64,000 bases of DNA from Gammaproteobacteria bacterium (GCA_030652335.1 JAUSAW010000007.1:62001-126000); one strand, 5' to 3'. Shown: positions 8,962 through 18,369, numbered from the stretch's first letter. Translations and numbers: made by a program. The notes: generated by a model not told the origin, from the sequence alone.

Positions 8962-11900
8962 ATGCCAAGAAATACTAAGCCGACGGTGAGTGCATCACTA
9001 TTGCTTGTCGTTCTACAACGCTTATTATTAGCATTTTTTGTAGTGTATGCCATAAGCATGCCTAGGATAAAAGCCGATAAAGATGAGGAGCGTCGGTTAA
9101 TTACAGCGGATGGCGAAAACTCCGATGACCTGTCAGTAAAGACTTCGGGCTATATGAAGCCAGTGGCTGAATATTACCCTACGATTAGCCCTTCGTTAAT
9201 AGAGGCATCGCTCTCAGGCACGGAAGCTACTGGAGGGAGTATCGTTAGCAATGCTTTTGAACTTTTTGGGCAATCTTTACCGAAGCCTTCCGATAAGGAT
9301 TACCAGGGAGTGGTTTATGATCATATTTACTCTGCGATTTTTAATCGTGACTGGACTGCGGTGGCAAGTTACCTTGATTTACCTGAGATAGATGTAAATA
9401 TTCAGAACAGTACACATCAAGGCAAAACCTATCTAATGGCTTTAATCAAAGCCAATCAATTTGATTTAGCTGAAAAATTACTGAGTTCTAGCAAGCTTAA
9501 TCTTTATTTAAGGGACCAGAAAGGTGAGACGGCTGCTCACTATCTTGCTATCGCATCGAATAGAAATGATAAACTTGGCGTCAGGGCTAAAAACTTATTA
9601 AAAAAACTGGCAGCTGAACAGCCTGTTCTATTAGCTCCCACAGAATATTATCCAACGCCTCCGCTTAGCTATATGAGCGTGGTAGATAAGCACTTGCATT
9701 CTTTAGGATTGAAAGGGCGAGTTGAGCTCGCCTCTGCAATTGAAAACTTACGTCCAAAAATAAATGACTTAGCAATACCTTTTAATGCCATAAGGATTAG
9801 TGAAGCAGGTAATATTGTAGCGAGAGATAATGTGTTTCAAGCGTGGTGGAAATCAAACGCATATCTAGTGAAATATGGAGTTGCAACAGAGGATTTCCTC
9901 GATGTCTTCGTTAGCTACTGTGATAAATTAGCGTTTAAAGATTTATTGGCCATGGATTATATTCCATGGCAGTTGCCAGCTTTCTTTGATGTCCGTAAGA
10001 TCTTGTTAATTAGAGCTGCCAATGAAGAAAAAATATCATCTAAAATAGGTTCACAGGAAAAAGCTGAAATGCTTGTGGCATGGGGAAGAAGCCGTTTTGA
10101 TATGAATATTTTTTCCGTCCCTCAGAATGGAACAACGTTAATTCGCTCTGCATTAGAACGACTATATAATAAAAGTACTGAGCCAAATTTTGATTTTCCT
10201 AGGGCGATAGCTTCTTATATTCACATGCATAATAGGGGTATTATCGATATCCATAGAGGGCTTAACATCCCTAATAAGCCTGTTGAAGCAATCCTCGCTA
10301 GTCTAGAGAGCTTGGGTGAGGCGCTAAATGTTAAAACGGTTATGGTTTCAAAAGAGGGTACAATCGATTTAACCCGTGATATTAGGGTGGACCCAGAGGT
10401 TCGTAAATCCCTTGCGGTCACGAATAATTTTGAAATGATCAGGCCCTATTTGCCAAAAGCTTCTGATTCGTGCTACCAAGATGTGATTTATGATATTACT
10501 ATGCATGCGATTTCAAGTGGGAATCTGAATCTTGCAGCAGCTTGCCTGGATTTGCCTGAGCTTGACTTAAATTTTCAGTCGGGGAGTAAGCAAGGTAAAA
10601 CCTATTTAATGGCTTTAATCGAAGCGAATCAATTTGATTTACTAAAAAAACTATTAAAAACGGGTCGCGCTAATTTGCATAAATGTGATAAAAACGGCGA
10701 TATCATACTGCATTATCTTTATCGTGCTTCGAATAATGAGGGGCCATCTAGTGTTAAAGCCAGGAAAGTTTTAATAGAATTGGTTAAAAAGTCACCTCGA
10801 CTTGCAAGCCATCTTAATTTTAAAGCTTTTAGTGTGTTCAAAAAGCTAGATTCAATAGATACTAATCTGAAAGTAATTGAAGACAAAGTTAGCACTAGAT
10901 TGCATCATGATTCTGTTGATTTTGTTGTGGCGATACATAAAGTAAGTGTTGAAATGAATGGTGTAAATGAGATAAAACGCCTTTCACCAGAACAAAGAAC
11001 CTTACAGGTCAATCAAGTCTTTCAAGCATGGTGGGTAAAAAACAAGATATCAGTTTATTTAGACTTATTATCCACTATGCAGATTAATGAACAAAAAAAG
11101 TCAGCTATTGAATTTTTGTTATTTGCTATCAATTTCGCCACCGTGGAGCAATTTAAAGAAATAGTGGATGTGGATGTTGTGGCCTGGCATAGGCCAGAAT
11201 TGAGCATGCTTAGACAGCGATTAATTACTTTCTGTGGTGAAAGCGACCATATGCCTGAGAAAATTTCTCTACTCTATAAGTGGGGTAAAGACCATCTTGA
11301 TATCAATATTTTTAGCCTTCCTAATGATAAGGGTGAATCCCTAACTAGAGTTGCCTTAGAAACTATGATTAGGAGCTTATTAGGCCTTCCTAATGCCGAT
11401 TACTTGTTTGAAACTTACTCTAAAGCTTTTATCGATCTAGATATTAGAGGCGTGATTGATATAAGGGCGGACCTTAACACGGATCGATACCTCGAAGAAA
11501 TTTTCAGCTCAGAAAATAGTGTATCGATGCTCTTATTTGGTAAGCAGATGGAAGCTACTAGAGCGACCAGCACTAGCAATGTCTATGAGATTCCTAGGCA
11601 ATCTTTACCGAAGCCTTCTACTCCGGGTTATCAAGATGTGATTTATGATATAACTACAGATGCGCTGACTAATGGAGACTGGGTTGCGGTGGAAAATTAC
11701 CTCGATTTGCCTGGGGTAGATCTCAATATTCAAAAAGGTAGCGATAGAGGTGAAACCTATTTAATGGCTTTAATCAAAGCCAAGCAATTTGGCTTGGTTG
11801 AAAAGCTGTTAAATACAAATAAGCTCGACTTATTGCTAACAGATAGAGATGGAAATACAGCGCTTCACTACCTTGCTGAGCAGGCCAGTGCTGGCTCAAT

Positions 11901-14900
11901 AGCTAGCGCTAGAGCAAAAGCCATTTTGGATGCAATTGCCGTAAAGAATATCGAATATTTTACTAGGGCAAACTATGCAGGTATTCGGGCGCTAGATTAT
12001 GATTGGGTGCTTGATCCAAGAATGGAAGAGTCATATTTATTAAAACTACAAGAAAGCCATGCATTTTCATCGGGGCCTTCTCCTATTGTAGAGTTACTGA
12101 ATAAGAAGCTTATGCCGATTCATAACTCAATAAGCGAGAAGAAGCGCGACAATACATTATATAACCTTCAAGTTAAAACATTTAAACAAAGTTGGACAGA
12201 AAATAATATTTCCTCCATTTTGTCGACGCAACCCCATTTTTCTATCGTTGAAATGCCAATTAAATGGTTTGTTTCTTTTACGATTGCTGATGGCACTATT
12301 GAACAATTCAAAGAAATGCTGCGTTTTGCAAATATCCCTTGGCATCATGAAGCTTTAAAGCAAGTTCTTGCGTCATTGCTAAGTCATTCCATAGATCCAA
12401 TCAAAGGCGGAGAACTTCACTATAAAAAAGTTTTATTGTTGCATAAATGGGGGCAGGCCCATCTGGATAGCAATATCTTTAGTTCCCACGATGAAGGCAT
12501 ATCTGTGGTATGTGAAAGTTTGATGAATCTGGACGCCATGGACAGTGTAGCAACAGAAGGCGCTAGATTTACTCTATTGATACAACCTTTTATCGAGTTG
12601 CACAATGCAGGTGTAATCGATATCAGGGCTGAGCTTAAGTCAGACAAACCCATCGAAGAAATTTTAGCCAATAGAACTAGCTTACATAATGCTTTAAAGG
12701 AAGTGCAAGAATTAGCTTGGTATCAAAAAGCTATTAGCGATCCAATATTGCTAACAGGTGGTATTGTTGTGGGGGGAGTTATAGCTTATTGTATCTTGAA
12801 TTCTCTGTGCTCGCTTAGAGGAAAAACACTCCCTGATCAAGCCCCTGCAGCTGCAAGTTTAAGATTGGCGCCGCCTGTTTTGTCCGATGAAGAAATAGCG
12901 AGGCAGGCAAATTTACGTTCGCTCAGAATAAGATGGCAAAATGAACTCGAAGTGGCGCGAACAAAAATTAGCGAAACACTGGTAAGATTGAATAGAAGTG
13001 AAGAAATATCTCGTAACGAAAGTTTACCTTATACTGTAAGAAAAGCCTATAGTGCGGCCAGAGCGGTTCAAGGCACTTATCAAGATGGGCTTCAAAACTT
13101 TATTAATTCTATTCATACAGCTATTCATGCAATTGACGCCGCTAGTGCTGATAATACCATTGATACGATAAATATTAAAAATACCGCCATAACCGAAGCG
13201 GAAGGTACTAGTCAAGCCTTAGCGGCTCCATCTGCTATTGCAGAGGCAAATTGGGTCGAGGCGGAATTATTTAAACAACAAATTGACCGGGCTGAGCGCG
13301 ATAGAATAGATCGTAGTGAACGTGAAAGACAATCCGCACTTAAAGCAGCCTCAGACAAAGAGTTGGCAGATACTCATGCAGTTAGAAAGCGGGATGAAGA
13401 AAGTATTAGGCAACGATTTGAGGTATTGCTAACTGAGCTCGCAGAAATAAATGGACAAGAGTGGCGCCTTTTAATTATGTTAGAAGAGATGACAGCACTC
13501 TATAATCGAGCAGCATTATTGTTGATAGCGGATAAAGATAAGCTGCCAAAGCTGAAGCCTTTTGATGATAAAATTAAAGAGCTTAAAAGAACGTTTGAAA
13601 TAGCGCTAAGAGAGCTTAAGCTTGAGGCTGATAAGGTGCTGAGTGATCCTCATAATACTGAACAGCCTGTAGTATTACGCCTGGATGCATTGCAGTACGT
13701 GAAAGATCGAGCTTTTGAGATTGGCGTTCCAGTGTCGGATAGCAGTATAAGTCTACTTAGAATTTCTAAACAAATTGGACTCTTAAATGTAGAAAAGCGC
13801 GGTTATGAAAATGATATAGAGTCCTGCTTACCTCTTCTGGAGGAACAATTGACGAATCCTACACCAAGTCTCGAGAAAGCCACTGCAATATGTTCAAGAG
13901 CTAGCGAGGCCTTTAGGCAGCTCAACCTAAAGAAAGGTGCCAGATTTAGCGATATACTAAAACAGTATGAGGCTATTAGTAGCAAGTGCCGATCCATAAA
14001 AGTGGCCAGCACCTTTGCTATTTACGATAGCGATTTATTTAAGGTGGTTAAAGCAAATTGTCAGAGAGTTCATTCCTATCTGGATCGAACAATATTAACA
14101 TCTCAGCTTCCAGATGGGGTTGATATGGACGCTTATCTGATTAAGCATCAAGCTATGGCGATAAGTTATAATTTGGCCAAATTGTTTGAACAGTTAAGCA
14201 CGGTTAACCCCATTTTTTCAAGATTGCGCAACCATATTTTACACTGCCATTATCAGGCGCATTCTGATAAAGAGCTATTCTTTGAGTTAGCGGAAAAATG
14301 TAGCGATGCAGGTCAGATGCTCGTATTACTGCGCGCTGCTAGTGAAAAGGATAGCCCGGCATTAGAAAATTACATTAAAGATACCGCGTATTTTAAAGCT
14401 TACTGTGCTGAAGCAGAGTATTACCATGACACACGCCAGCCGGAAAAAGGGCGGACAATACCTTCTACCATTTTAGATGAACTGACAAATGCCTTATTAA
14501 GTTTGCAAGAGTTTGTTAATCTAGCGAGTGTGGCGGCTGACAAAATGATCCCTATTAATACGTTTGCGAATCTTAATAGTATGCTTACTGACCATATAAT
14601 AATGGAATTGAATATTATTCGGGATCATTATTGTGGCAAGTATAGGGCTGAAATTCGTGCATATCTACTTTCTTGTGGGTTAAAACCGACACAATTAAGA
14701 CAAATCAATGAGGGTATTGCAGCGCATCTAAAGCCTGCACGAAATAAGGATATACATCAGCCTGATATAGATTCAGAGGGTGGGATGGATGCCCGGGTGG
14801 AAAATCTTGATGGAGTAGGCATTAAAATGATCTATCAAGCATTATCACCAATGAGTGTAGTTCTTAAGAGAGTGGAGCCAAAAGGCACTCCATTTGCCTC

Positions 14901-14970
14901 GGCAGGTGCGGGCGTGGCCGTTGCAAAATTAAATCCCTACGCTAAAGCATGGGATGCAGGCCCTAAATAA
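8962..14970 (+). CDS. Giant paralogue with three ankyrin-like modules and two HEPN-type motifs
   Basis: A 2002-aa paralogue of the preceding gene, 82 bp downstream in the same direction and with a nearly identical leader before its ATG. After an N-terminal hydrophobic segment (about residues 10-33) and the ERRLITADGE stretch shared with its neighbour, the repeat module occurs three times (about 104-460, 495-862 and 881-1247). Each copy has YQDVxYDI, LDLPExDxN, GKTYLMALIxAxQF and HNxGxIDIRA signatures. A membrane helix lies at about 1262-1283, followed by a charged coiled coil at about 1300-1640. The C-terminal domain keeps R1756-NHIL-H1761 and R1927-NKDI-H1932, spaced 171 residues apart against 175 in the paralogue. 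It ends in an Ala/Gly-rich tail (SAGAGVAVAK). The stop overlaps the convergent bioC by 8 bp. Function unknown; same hypotheses as for the neighbour. Confidence 0.75.
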   Translation: MPRNTKPTVSASLLLVVLQRLLLAFFVVYAISMPRIKADKDEERRLITADGENSDDLSVKTSGYMKPVAEYYPTISPSLIEASLSGTEATGGSIVSNAFELFGQSLPKPSDKDYQGVVYDHIYSAIFNRDWTAVASYLDLPEIDVNIQNSTHQGKTYLMALIKANQFDLAEKLLSSSKLNLYLRDQKGETAAHYLAIASNRNDKLGVRAKNLLKKLAAEQPVLLAPTEYYPTPPLSYMSVVDKHLHSLGLKGRVELASAIENLRPKINDLAIPFNAIRISEAGNIVARDNVFQAWWKSNAYLVKYGVATEDFLDVFVSYCDKLAFKDLLAMDYIPWQLPAFFDVRKILLIRAANEEKISSKIGSQEKAEMLVAWGRSRFDMNIFSVPQNGTTLIRSALERLYNKSTEPNFDFPRAIASYIHMHNRGIIDIHRGLNIPNKPVEAILASLESLGEALNVKTVMVSKEGTIDLTRDIRVDPEVRKSLAVTNNFEMIRPYLPKASDSCYQDVIYDITMHAISSGNLNLAAACLDLPELDLNFQSGSKQGKTYLMALIEANQFDLLKKLLKTGRANLHKCDKNGDIILHYLYRASNNEGPSSVKARKVLIELVKKSPRLASHLNFKAFSVFKKLDSIDTNLKVIEDKVSTRLHHDSVDFVVAIHKVSVEMNGVNEIKRLSPEQRTLQVNQVFQAWWVKNKISVYLDLLSTMQINEQKKSAIEFLLFAINFATVEQFKEIVDVDVVAWHRPELSMLRQRLITFCGESDHMPEKISLLYKWGKDHLDINIFSLPNDKGESLTRVALETMIRSLLGLPNADYLFETYSKAFIDLDIRGVIDIRADLNTDRYLEEIFSSENSVSMLLFGKQMEATRATSTSNVYEIPRQSLPKPSTPGYQDVIYDITTDALTNGDWVAVENYLDLPGVDLNIQKGSDRGETYLMALIKAKQFGLVEKLLNTNKLDLLLTDRDGNTALHYLAEQASAGSIASARAKAILDAIAVKNIEYFTRANYAGIRALDYDWVLDPRMEESYLLKLQESHAFSSGPSPIVELLNKKLMPIHNSISEKKRDNTLYNLQVKTFKQSWTENNISSILSTQPHFSIVEMPIKWFVSFTIADGTIEQFKEMLRFANIPWHHEALKQVLASLLSHSIDPIKGGELHYKKVLLLHKWGQAHLDSNIFSSHDEGISVVCESLMNLDAMDSVATEGARFTLLIQPFIELHNAGVIDIRAELKSDKPIEEILANRTSLHNALKEVQELAWYQKAISDPILLTGGIVVGGVIAYCILNSLCSLRGKTLPDQAPAAASLRLAPPVLSDEEIARQANLRSLRIRWQNELEVARTKISETLVRLNRSEEISRNESLPYTVRKAYSAARAVQGTYQDGLQNFINSIHTAIHAIDAASADNTIDTINIKNTAITEAEGTSQALAAPSAIAEANWVEAELFKQQIDRAERDRIDRSERERQSALKAASDKELADTHAVRKRDEESIRQRFEVLLTELAEINGQEWRLLIMLEEMTALYNRAALLLIADKDKLPKLKPFDDKIKELKRTFEIALRELKLEADKVLSDPHNTEQPVVLRLDALQYVKDRAFEIGVPVSDSSISLLRISKQIGLLNVEKRGYENDIESCLPLLEEQLTNPTPSLEKATAICSRASEAFRQLNLKKGARFSDILKQYEAISSKCRSIKVASTFAIYDSDLFKVVKANCQRVHSYLDRTILTSQLPDGVDMDAYLIKHQAMAISYNLAKLFEQLSTVNPIFSRLRNHILHCHYQAHSDKELFFELAEKCSDAGQMLVLLRAASEKDSPALENYIKDTAYFKAYCAEAEYYHDTRQPEKGRTIPSTILDELTNALLSLQEFVNLASVAADKMIPINTFANLNSMLTDHIIMELNIIRDHYCGKYRAEIRAYLLSCGLKPTQLRQINEGIAAHLKPARNKDIHQPDIDSEGGMDARVENLDGVGIKMIYQALSPMSVVLKRVEPKGTPFASAGAGVAVAKLNPYAKAWDAGPK

Positions 14971-15826
14971 GTTGCGCCTTTCTACCAATTTGACTAATAG
15001 GAATGCAGACTTCGCCTTGATTATTTAATTGAGCGAAGTTTGCGGATCCTAAGGCATATCCATAGACAACTTCATAAGTAGCCGGTAGTTTTCCGAAGGA
15101 GTTTCGGTAGGTTTCATAATGCTCTTTTGCTTTTTGCCATTTCTGCTTGCCCATTAAATTTAAGGCTCTATCGCTATGATAGTTCGATTCGCCAGAGGTT
15201 TTTAATAGCTTCGCTAAGCTTTGAAGGCTAGGGTGAGACTGTTTAATGTAGTCGACGTCCATAACCGGATCTTTTAAGCCGGCTTTCTGCATGGCATCGC
15301 CGATTTCATGCATATCCAAGAATATGTTTACATGAGGTTTATCGTCGACCTCGGCAAAACTGTGGCGCAGCTCTTGCAGGGTATCTGGGCCTAGGCTTGA
15401 AAATAATAAAATCCCATCGGTCTTTAATACGCGCTGAATCTCTTTAAAAGCTTGGTTTAGGTCTTCCACCCAATAGAGGCAGAGATTGGAAAAAATCAAA
15501 TCCACGCTGTTATCAGCCAAGGGTAGACTCTGTATATTCGCCTCGATAAAGATGGTCTTATTAAACCAGGGACGCTTTTTTCTGGCGGCTTTTAAACGTT
15601 GTTCGGCGATATCGATGCCGGTGACCTTGGCTTTGGGGTAAATTTTGCTTAAGCGATAACTGGCTTCGCCCGTGCCGCAACCTAGATCGACAATAGTCTG
15701 GGGCTGCTGTTTAATCATTTGGCAGCGCTCTATTAAGCCTTCGGCAATTTGGTTAGTAAGTTTCGATTCTGCTTTGTGGTGTCTATTAAAACCGCGGAGC
15801 ATGGCTTGTAGGTCAAATTGTTTCAT
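14963..15826 (-). CDS. bioC: Malonyl-[ACP] O-methyltransferase BioC
   Basis: SAM-dependent methyltransferase that caps malonyl-ACP as a methyl ester so that fatty acid synthesis can build the pimeloyl arm of biotin. The 287-aa product shows the class I SAM motif DLGCGTGEASY, then GIDIAEQRL and the post-motif FSNLCLYWVEDL typical of BioC. I chose the ATG giving MKQFDLQAML, because BioC proteins begin near this helix; an upstream in-frame ATG at 15865 would add 13 residues without resemblance. No other bio genes are in the window. comF starts divergently 168 bp away. Annotation is by motif; a generic methyltransferase is the alternative. Confidence 0.85.
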   Translation of the reverse strand: MKQFDLQAMLRGFNRHHKAESKLTNQIAEGLIERCQMIKQQPQTIVDLGCGTGEASYRLSKIYPKAKVTGIDIAEQRLKAARKKRPWFNKTIFIEANIQSLPLADNSVDLIFSNLCLYWVEDLNQAFKEIQRVLKTDGILLFSSLGPDTLQELRHSFAEVDDKPHVNIFLDMHEIGDAMQKAGLKDPVMDVDYIKQSHPSLQSLAKLLKTSGESNYHSDRALNLMGKQKWQKAKEHYETYRNSFGKLPATYEVVYGYALGSANFAQLNNQGEVCIPISQIGRKAQLI

Positions 15827-15993
15827 GTTTTTCCGGGTATTGATGTTATCCTGTAAGCAAAGCATTCATCAGGATCCAGTTAAGCCCTGGGTTCTGTGGC
15901 TTACTCTGCAATCACAGACTGACGTAGTAAAAAAGTATAGTAATCAAACTGCTGCTATTTTACTAGAGTTCAAATATTGTTAGTATAAAAAAT

Positions 15994-16680
15994 ATGCTAA
16001 TAGACTTTCTCTTTCCCTACAAATGTTTGCTCTGCCAATCCCGCAGTGATCAACGGCGAGATTTATGTACGTATTGTCAGGAATCGATGCAGCCTGCTGG
16101 CCTTAGATGCTGGGGCTGTGGTCGAAAGGTTGAGCATGCTGAAAATCCATTCTGCGGGCAATGCATAAAAGCGCCACCGGCCTATGATCGGGTTATTACG
16201 GCCTTGGATTATGCTGTGGAGAGCGCTTATTTATTGCATGGCTTTAAATTTCATCAACAGTTTGCAAGTGGGCGGGTCTTAGCCGAGCTGCTCGAGATCG
16301 CTTTATGTAAAGCCTATCAAGACAGAGCCTGGCCTGAAATATTGCTGCCAGTGCCTCTGCATTATAAGCGCTTATATAGTCGTGGTTTTAATCAAGCTTT
16401 AGCCATGGCTCGCAACTTGAATGTTCCTTGTAGCATCGATTATAAGGCACTTAAAAGAGTCCGGTATACTCCAAGGCAAGTAGGTTTGTCCGGAATGCGT
16501 CGTAAACGAAATTTACGAGGGGCCTTTACCGTTAATGCAGCTTTAACCGGCAAGCATGTTGCTTTAATCGATGATGTGATTACTTCGGGATCGACCTTAC
16601 AGGCTATCTGTGTGGAATTAAAAAAGGCCGGGGTTCAGCGAGTAGATGTATGGTGTGCTATTCGAACTCAATTTAATTAA
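15994..16680 (+). CDS. comF: ComF family phosphoribosyltransferase-like protein
   Basis: The 228-aa protein starts with four Cys pairs (CLLC, CTYC, CWGC, CGQC within residues 12-58) forming the double zinc finger of ComF/GntX proteins. A type I phosphoribosyltransferase fold follows, with VALIDDVITSGST as the PRPP-binding loop. Known relatives are needed for DNA uptake in naturally competent bacteria; the catalytic role is unclear. The gene faces a convergent DUF3301 gene with 18 bp between them and has no visible terminator. Confidence 0.9.
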   Translation: MLIDFLFPYKCLLCQSRSDQRRDLCTYCQESMQPAGLRCWGCGRKVEHAENPFCGQCIKAPPAYDRVITALDYAVESAYLLHGFKFHQQFASGRVLAELLEIALCKAYQDRAWPEILLPVPLHYKRLYSRGFNQALAMARNLNVPCSIDYKALKRVRYTPRQVGLSGMRRKRNLRGAFTVNAALTGKHVALIDDVITSGSTLQAICVELKKAGVQRVDVWCAIRTQFN

Positions 16681-16698
16681 CTAGGAGGGCCAGCGCGT

Positions 16699-17097
16699 CT
16701 ATTCGGTGTTTTTTGAAGCGCGGTATTGGGCAAAGTCTACTACTTTGGCGGGAGTATCTTTAATGACTGATGGCAAGTCATCGATCACTCTATCGCTGGC
16801 AATGGTGAGTTTTTGGGAAATAACCTCATTTTGGCTAATGCTAATATAGCCACAGTAACGAACATTGTTGCCAGTGTGGTAATCAAAGCGATAGTGGCGG
16901 ATAAGCTTAAACTGAGAAAGCCCTAGTTTAAAGCCAGCTACATTTTCATCGAGTAATTGCACGCCTTCGGCCTCGCAAAGATGCTTTGCTGAGCTTAACG
17001 CTAATTCTTTAGCGCGTAGATTGCCTTGCCAGATAAATATAATGAGCAGTAGAGCTATTAAGAATAGTAAGGTTCCGCTAATCATAACTAAACTCAT
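16699..17097 (-). CDS. DUF3301 family membrane-anchored protein
   Basis: A 132-aa protein with one N-terminal membrane helix (about residues 5-25), followed by a small soluble domain whose FKLGLSQFKLIRHYRFDY segment is the signature of DUF3301 proteins in gammaproteobacteria. Function is unknown in the family. Its start overlaps the end of ygfA by 20 bp, so the two are translated from one message downstream of 6S RNA. Confidence 0.8.
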   Translation of the reverse strand: MSLVMISGTLLFLIALLLIIFIWQGNLRAKELALSSAKHLCEAEGVQLLDENVAGFKLGLSQFKLIRHYRFDYHTGNNVRYCGYISISQNEVISQKLTIASDRVIDDLPSVIKDTPAKVVDFAQYRASKNTE

Positions 17098-17665
17098 AGT
17101 GCTGCTGTTCGGTAATGACTTTATTCATCGGTATATCCCAGGTTTCGATTGCGAGCTCGGTTAAGCATTGAAATTGATAGGCGCAGCCGATCAATAGTGG
17201 CGAGGGAGCTGATTGGGCAAAGGCTAGGCTCTTATCATAACACCCAGCCCCCATGCCTAGGCGATTACCCTTAATATCAAAGGCGATCAAGGGCATTAGA
17301 ATAATGTCCAGCTCCCAGGCGGCCGCGATAGTATTAGCCTCAAATTCAGGTTCTAGAATGCCATAGCGGTTCGGTATTAGTCTAGTTAAGGCATGAAAGG
17401 GCTGGAACCATAGTTCATTAGTATGAAAAGGGTGCAGCAGAGGTAAATAGCAGGTTTTGCCTTGTTCCCATAAAGCCTCGATAAGGGGTTTTAGATCCAT
17501 TTCATTATTATGGCTTAAATAGGCTGCAATATGCTGAAACTCTGGTAAGTTTAATTGAGTGAACTGATATAATAAACCCCGAGCTGCTTGTTGGCATTGC
17601 TCAGGGTTAAGTTTTTGGCGTTGGAGCTTAATGTGCTTGCGAATACTCGCTTTATCATGAGTCAT
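17078..17665 (-). CDS. ygfA: 5-formyltetrahydrofolate cyclo-ligase
   Basis: Converts 5-formyl-THF to 5,10-methenyl-THF with ATP, recycling this folate in the cytoplasm. The 195-aa product has the usual length and the GMGAGCYDKSLAF signature (G-x-G-x-G-x-Y-D). An N-terminal basic helix contributes to nucleotide binding. It lies immediately downstream of the 6S RNA on the same strand, the arrangement conserved across gammaproteobacteria, where ygfA is expressed by readthrough of ssrS. The DUF3301 gene follows with overlap. Confidence 0.93.
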   Translation of the reverse strand: MTHDKASIRKHIKLQRQKLNPEQCQQAARGLLYQFTQLNLPEFQHIAAYLSHNNEMDLKPLIEALWEQGKTCYLPLLHPFHTNELWFQPFHALTRLIPNRYGILEPEFEANTIAAAWELDIILMPLIAFDIKGNRLGMGAGCYDKSLAFAQSAPSPLLIGCAYQFQCLTELAIETWDIPMNKVITEQQHYEFSYD

Positions 17666-17707
17666 ATTATTCTAGATCCTGTAGCTTGCTACGTGATCAA
17701 TCGGAAA

Positions 17708-17900
17708 AAGGTGGTGCCAACCGCCACTGCCGCGCCTTTATAGCGTCCTGAACCGTGAGATTCAGGTGGGCACCTCGTGCAGTATCTTGGGATTCCCAGT
17801 CAAGCTGGGCATTCACGCCGATATCGCAACTAAAGTTCCCTTAGTTAGTAACTATCGGACCAGGATCTTAATCGGTCGCAAACAGTACAGATGGCACCAA
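17708..17900 (-). ncRNA. ssrS: 6S RNA
   Basis: A noncoding 190-nt stretch immediately upstream of ygfA on its strand, which is the conserved genomic place of 6S RNA. Reading the minus strand, GGTGCCA near 17898 pairs with TGGCACC near 17713 to give the closing stem. The 3' part contains an ACCTGAATCTC..GGTTCAGG hairpin followed by GGCGCGGCAG, which resembles the corresponding 3' half of the E. coli molecule (ACCTTGAACC..GGTTCAAGG, then GCGGCGGC). 6S RNA mimics an open promoter and sequesters sigma70 RNA polymerase in stationary phase. The ends are estimated from the closing stem; a T-run (ttttt) follows the 3' side. Confidence 0.85.
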
Positions 17901-17976
17901 GTCAAATCTTTATCTATTATGGTTACTATAGAGTAGTTAATTATAATATACAATTTATTTAATCCGGGAGAGCGTT

Positions 17977-18369
17977 ATGACAGATTCATGCCAAACCGAG
18001 CAGCCAGAAGGCGAGCTGGTCATTAAAACTATCGCTATGCCGGCCGATACTAATTTCAATGGTGATATCTTTGGGGGCTGGCTGATTTCTCAAATGGACT
18101 TAGGAGGCATAGTCGCGGCCCGTAGCATCTCAAAAAGCCGCGCTACTACCATCGCTATCGATGGCATGAAGTTTCGTCAGCCGGTAAGGGTCGGTGATAC
18201 GGTCTGTTGTTACGCTAAGCTTGTGAAGGTTGGGACGACTTCCATGACCTTTAAGATTATGGCTTGGGCTAATGAAAGCGGCATAACCCACCGTAAATGC
18301 GTAACCGAGGCATTGTTTACCTATGTTGCAATCGATGAAACGGGTAAGCCTATCCCTGTTTATCGCTAA
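17977..18369 (+). CDS. yciA: Acyl-CoA thioesterase YciA
   Basis: Hot-dog-fold hydrolase releasing free acids from acyl-CoAs. The 130-aa length is typical, and the NGDIFGGWLISQMDLGG segment carries the conserved Asn-Gly/Asp of the YciA/ACOT group active site. GGGAG lies 7 bp before the ATG. A TATAAT at 17942-17947 is a plausible -10 box, though no good -35 is evident. It is divergent from the 6S RNA. Confidence 0.92.
   Translation: MTDSCQTEQPEGELVIKTIAMPADTNFNGDIFGGWLISQMDLGGIVAARSISKSRATTIAIDGMKFRQPVRVGDTVCCYAKLVKVGTTSMTFKIMAWANESGITHRKCVTEALFTYVAIDETGKPIPVYR

Noticed and set aside
17666..17976. Protein-coding gene in the gap upstream of ygfA
   Set aside because: No sustained frame with a start; the pairing pattern and position identify it as 6S RNA.
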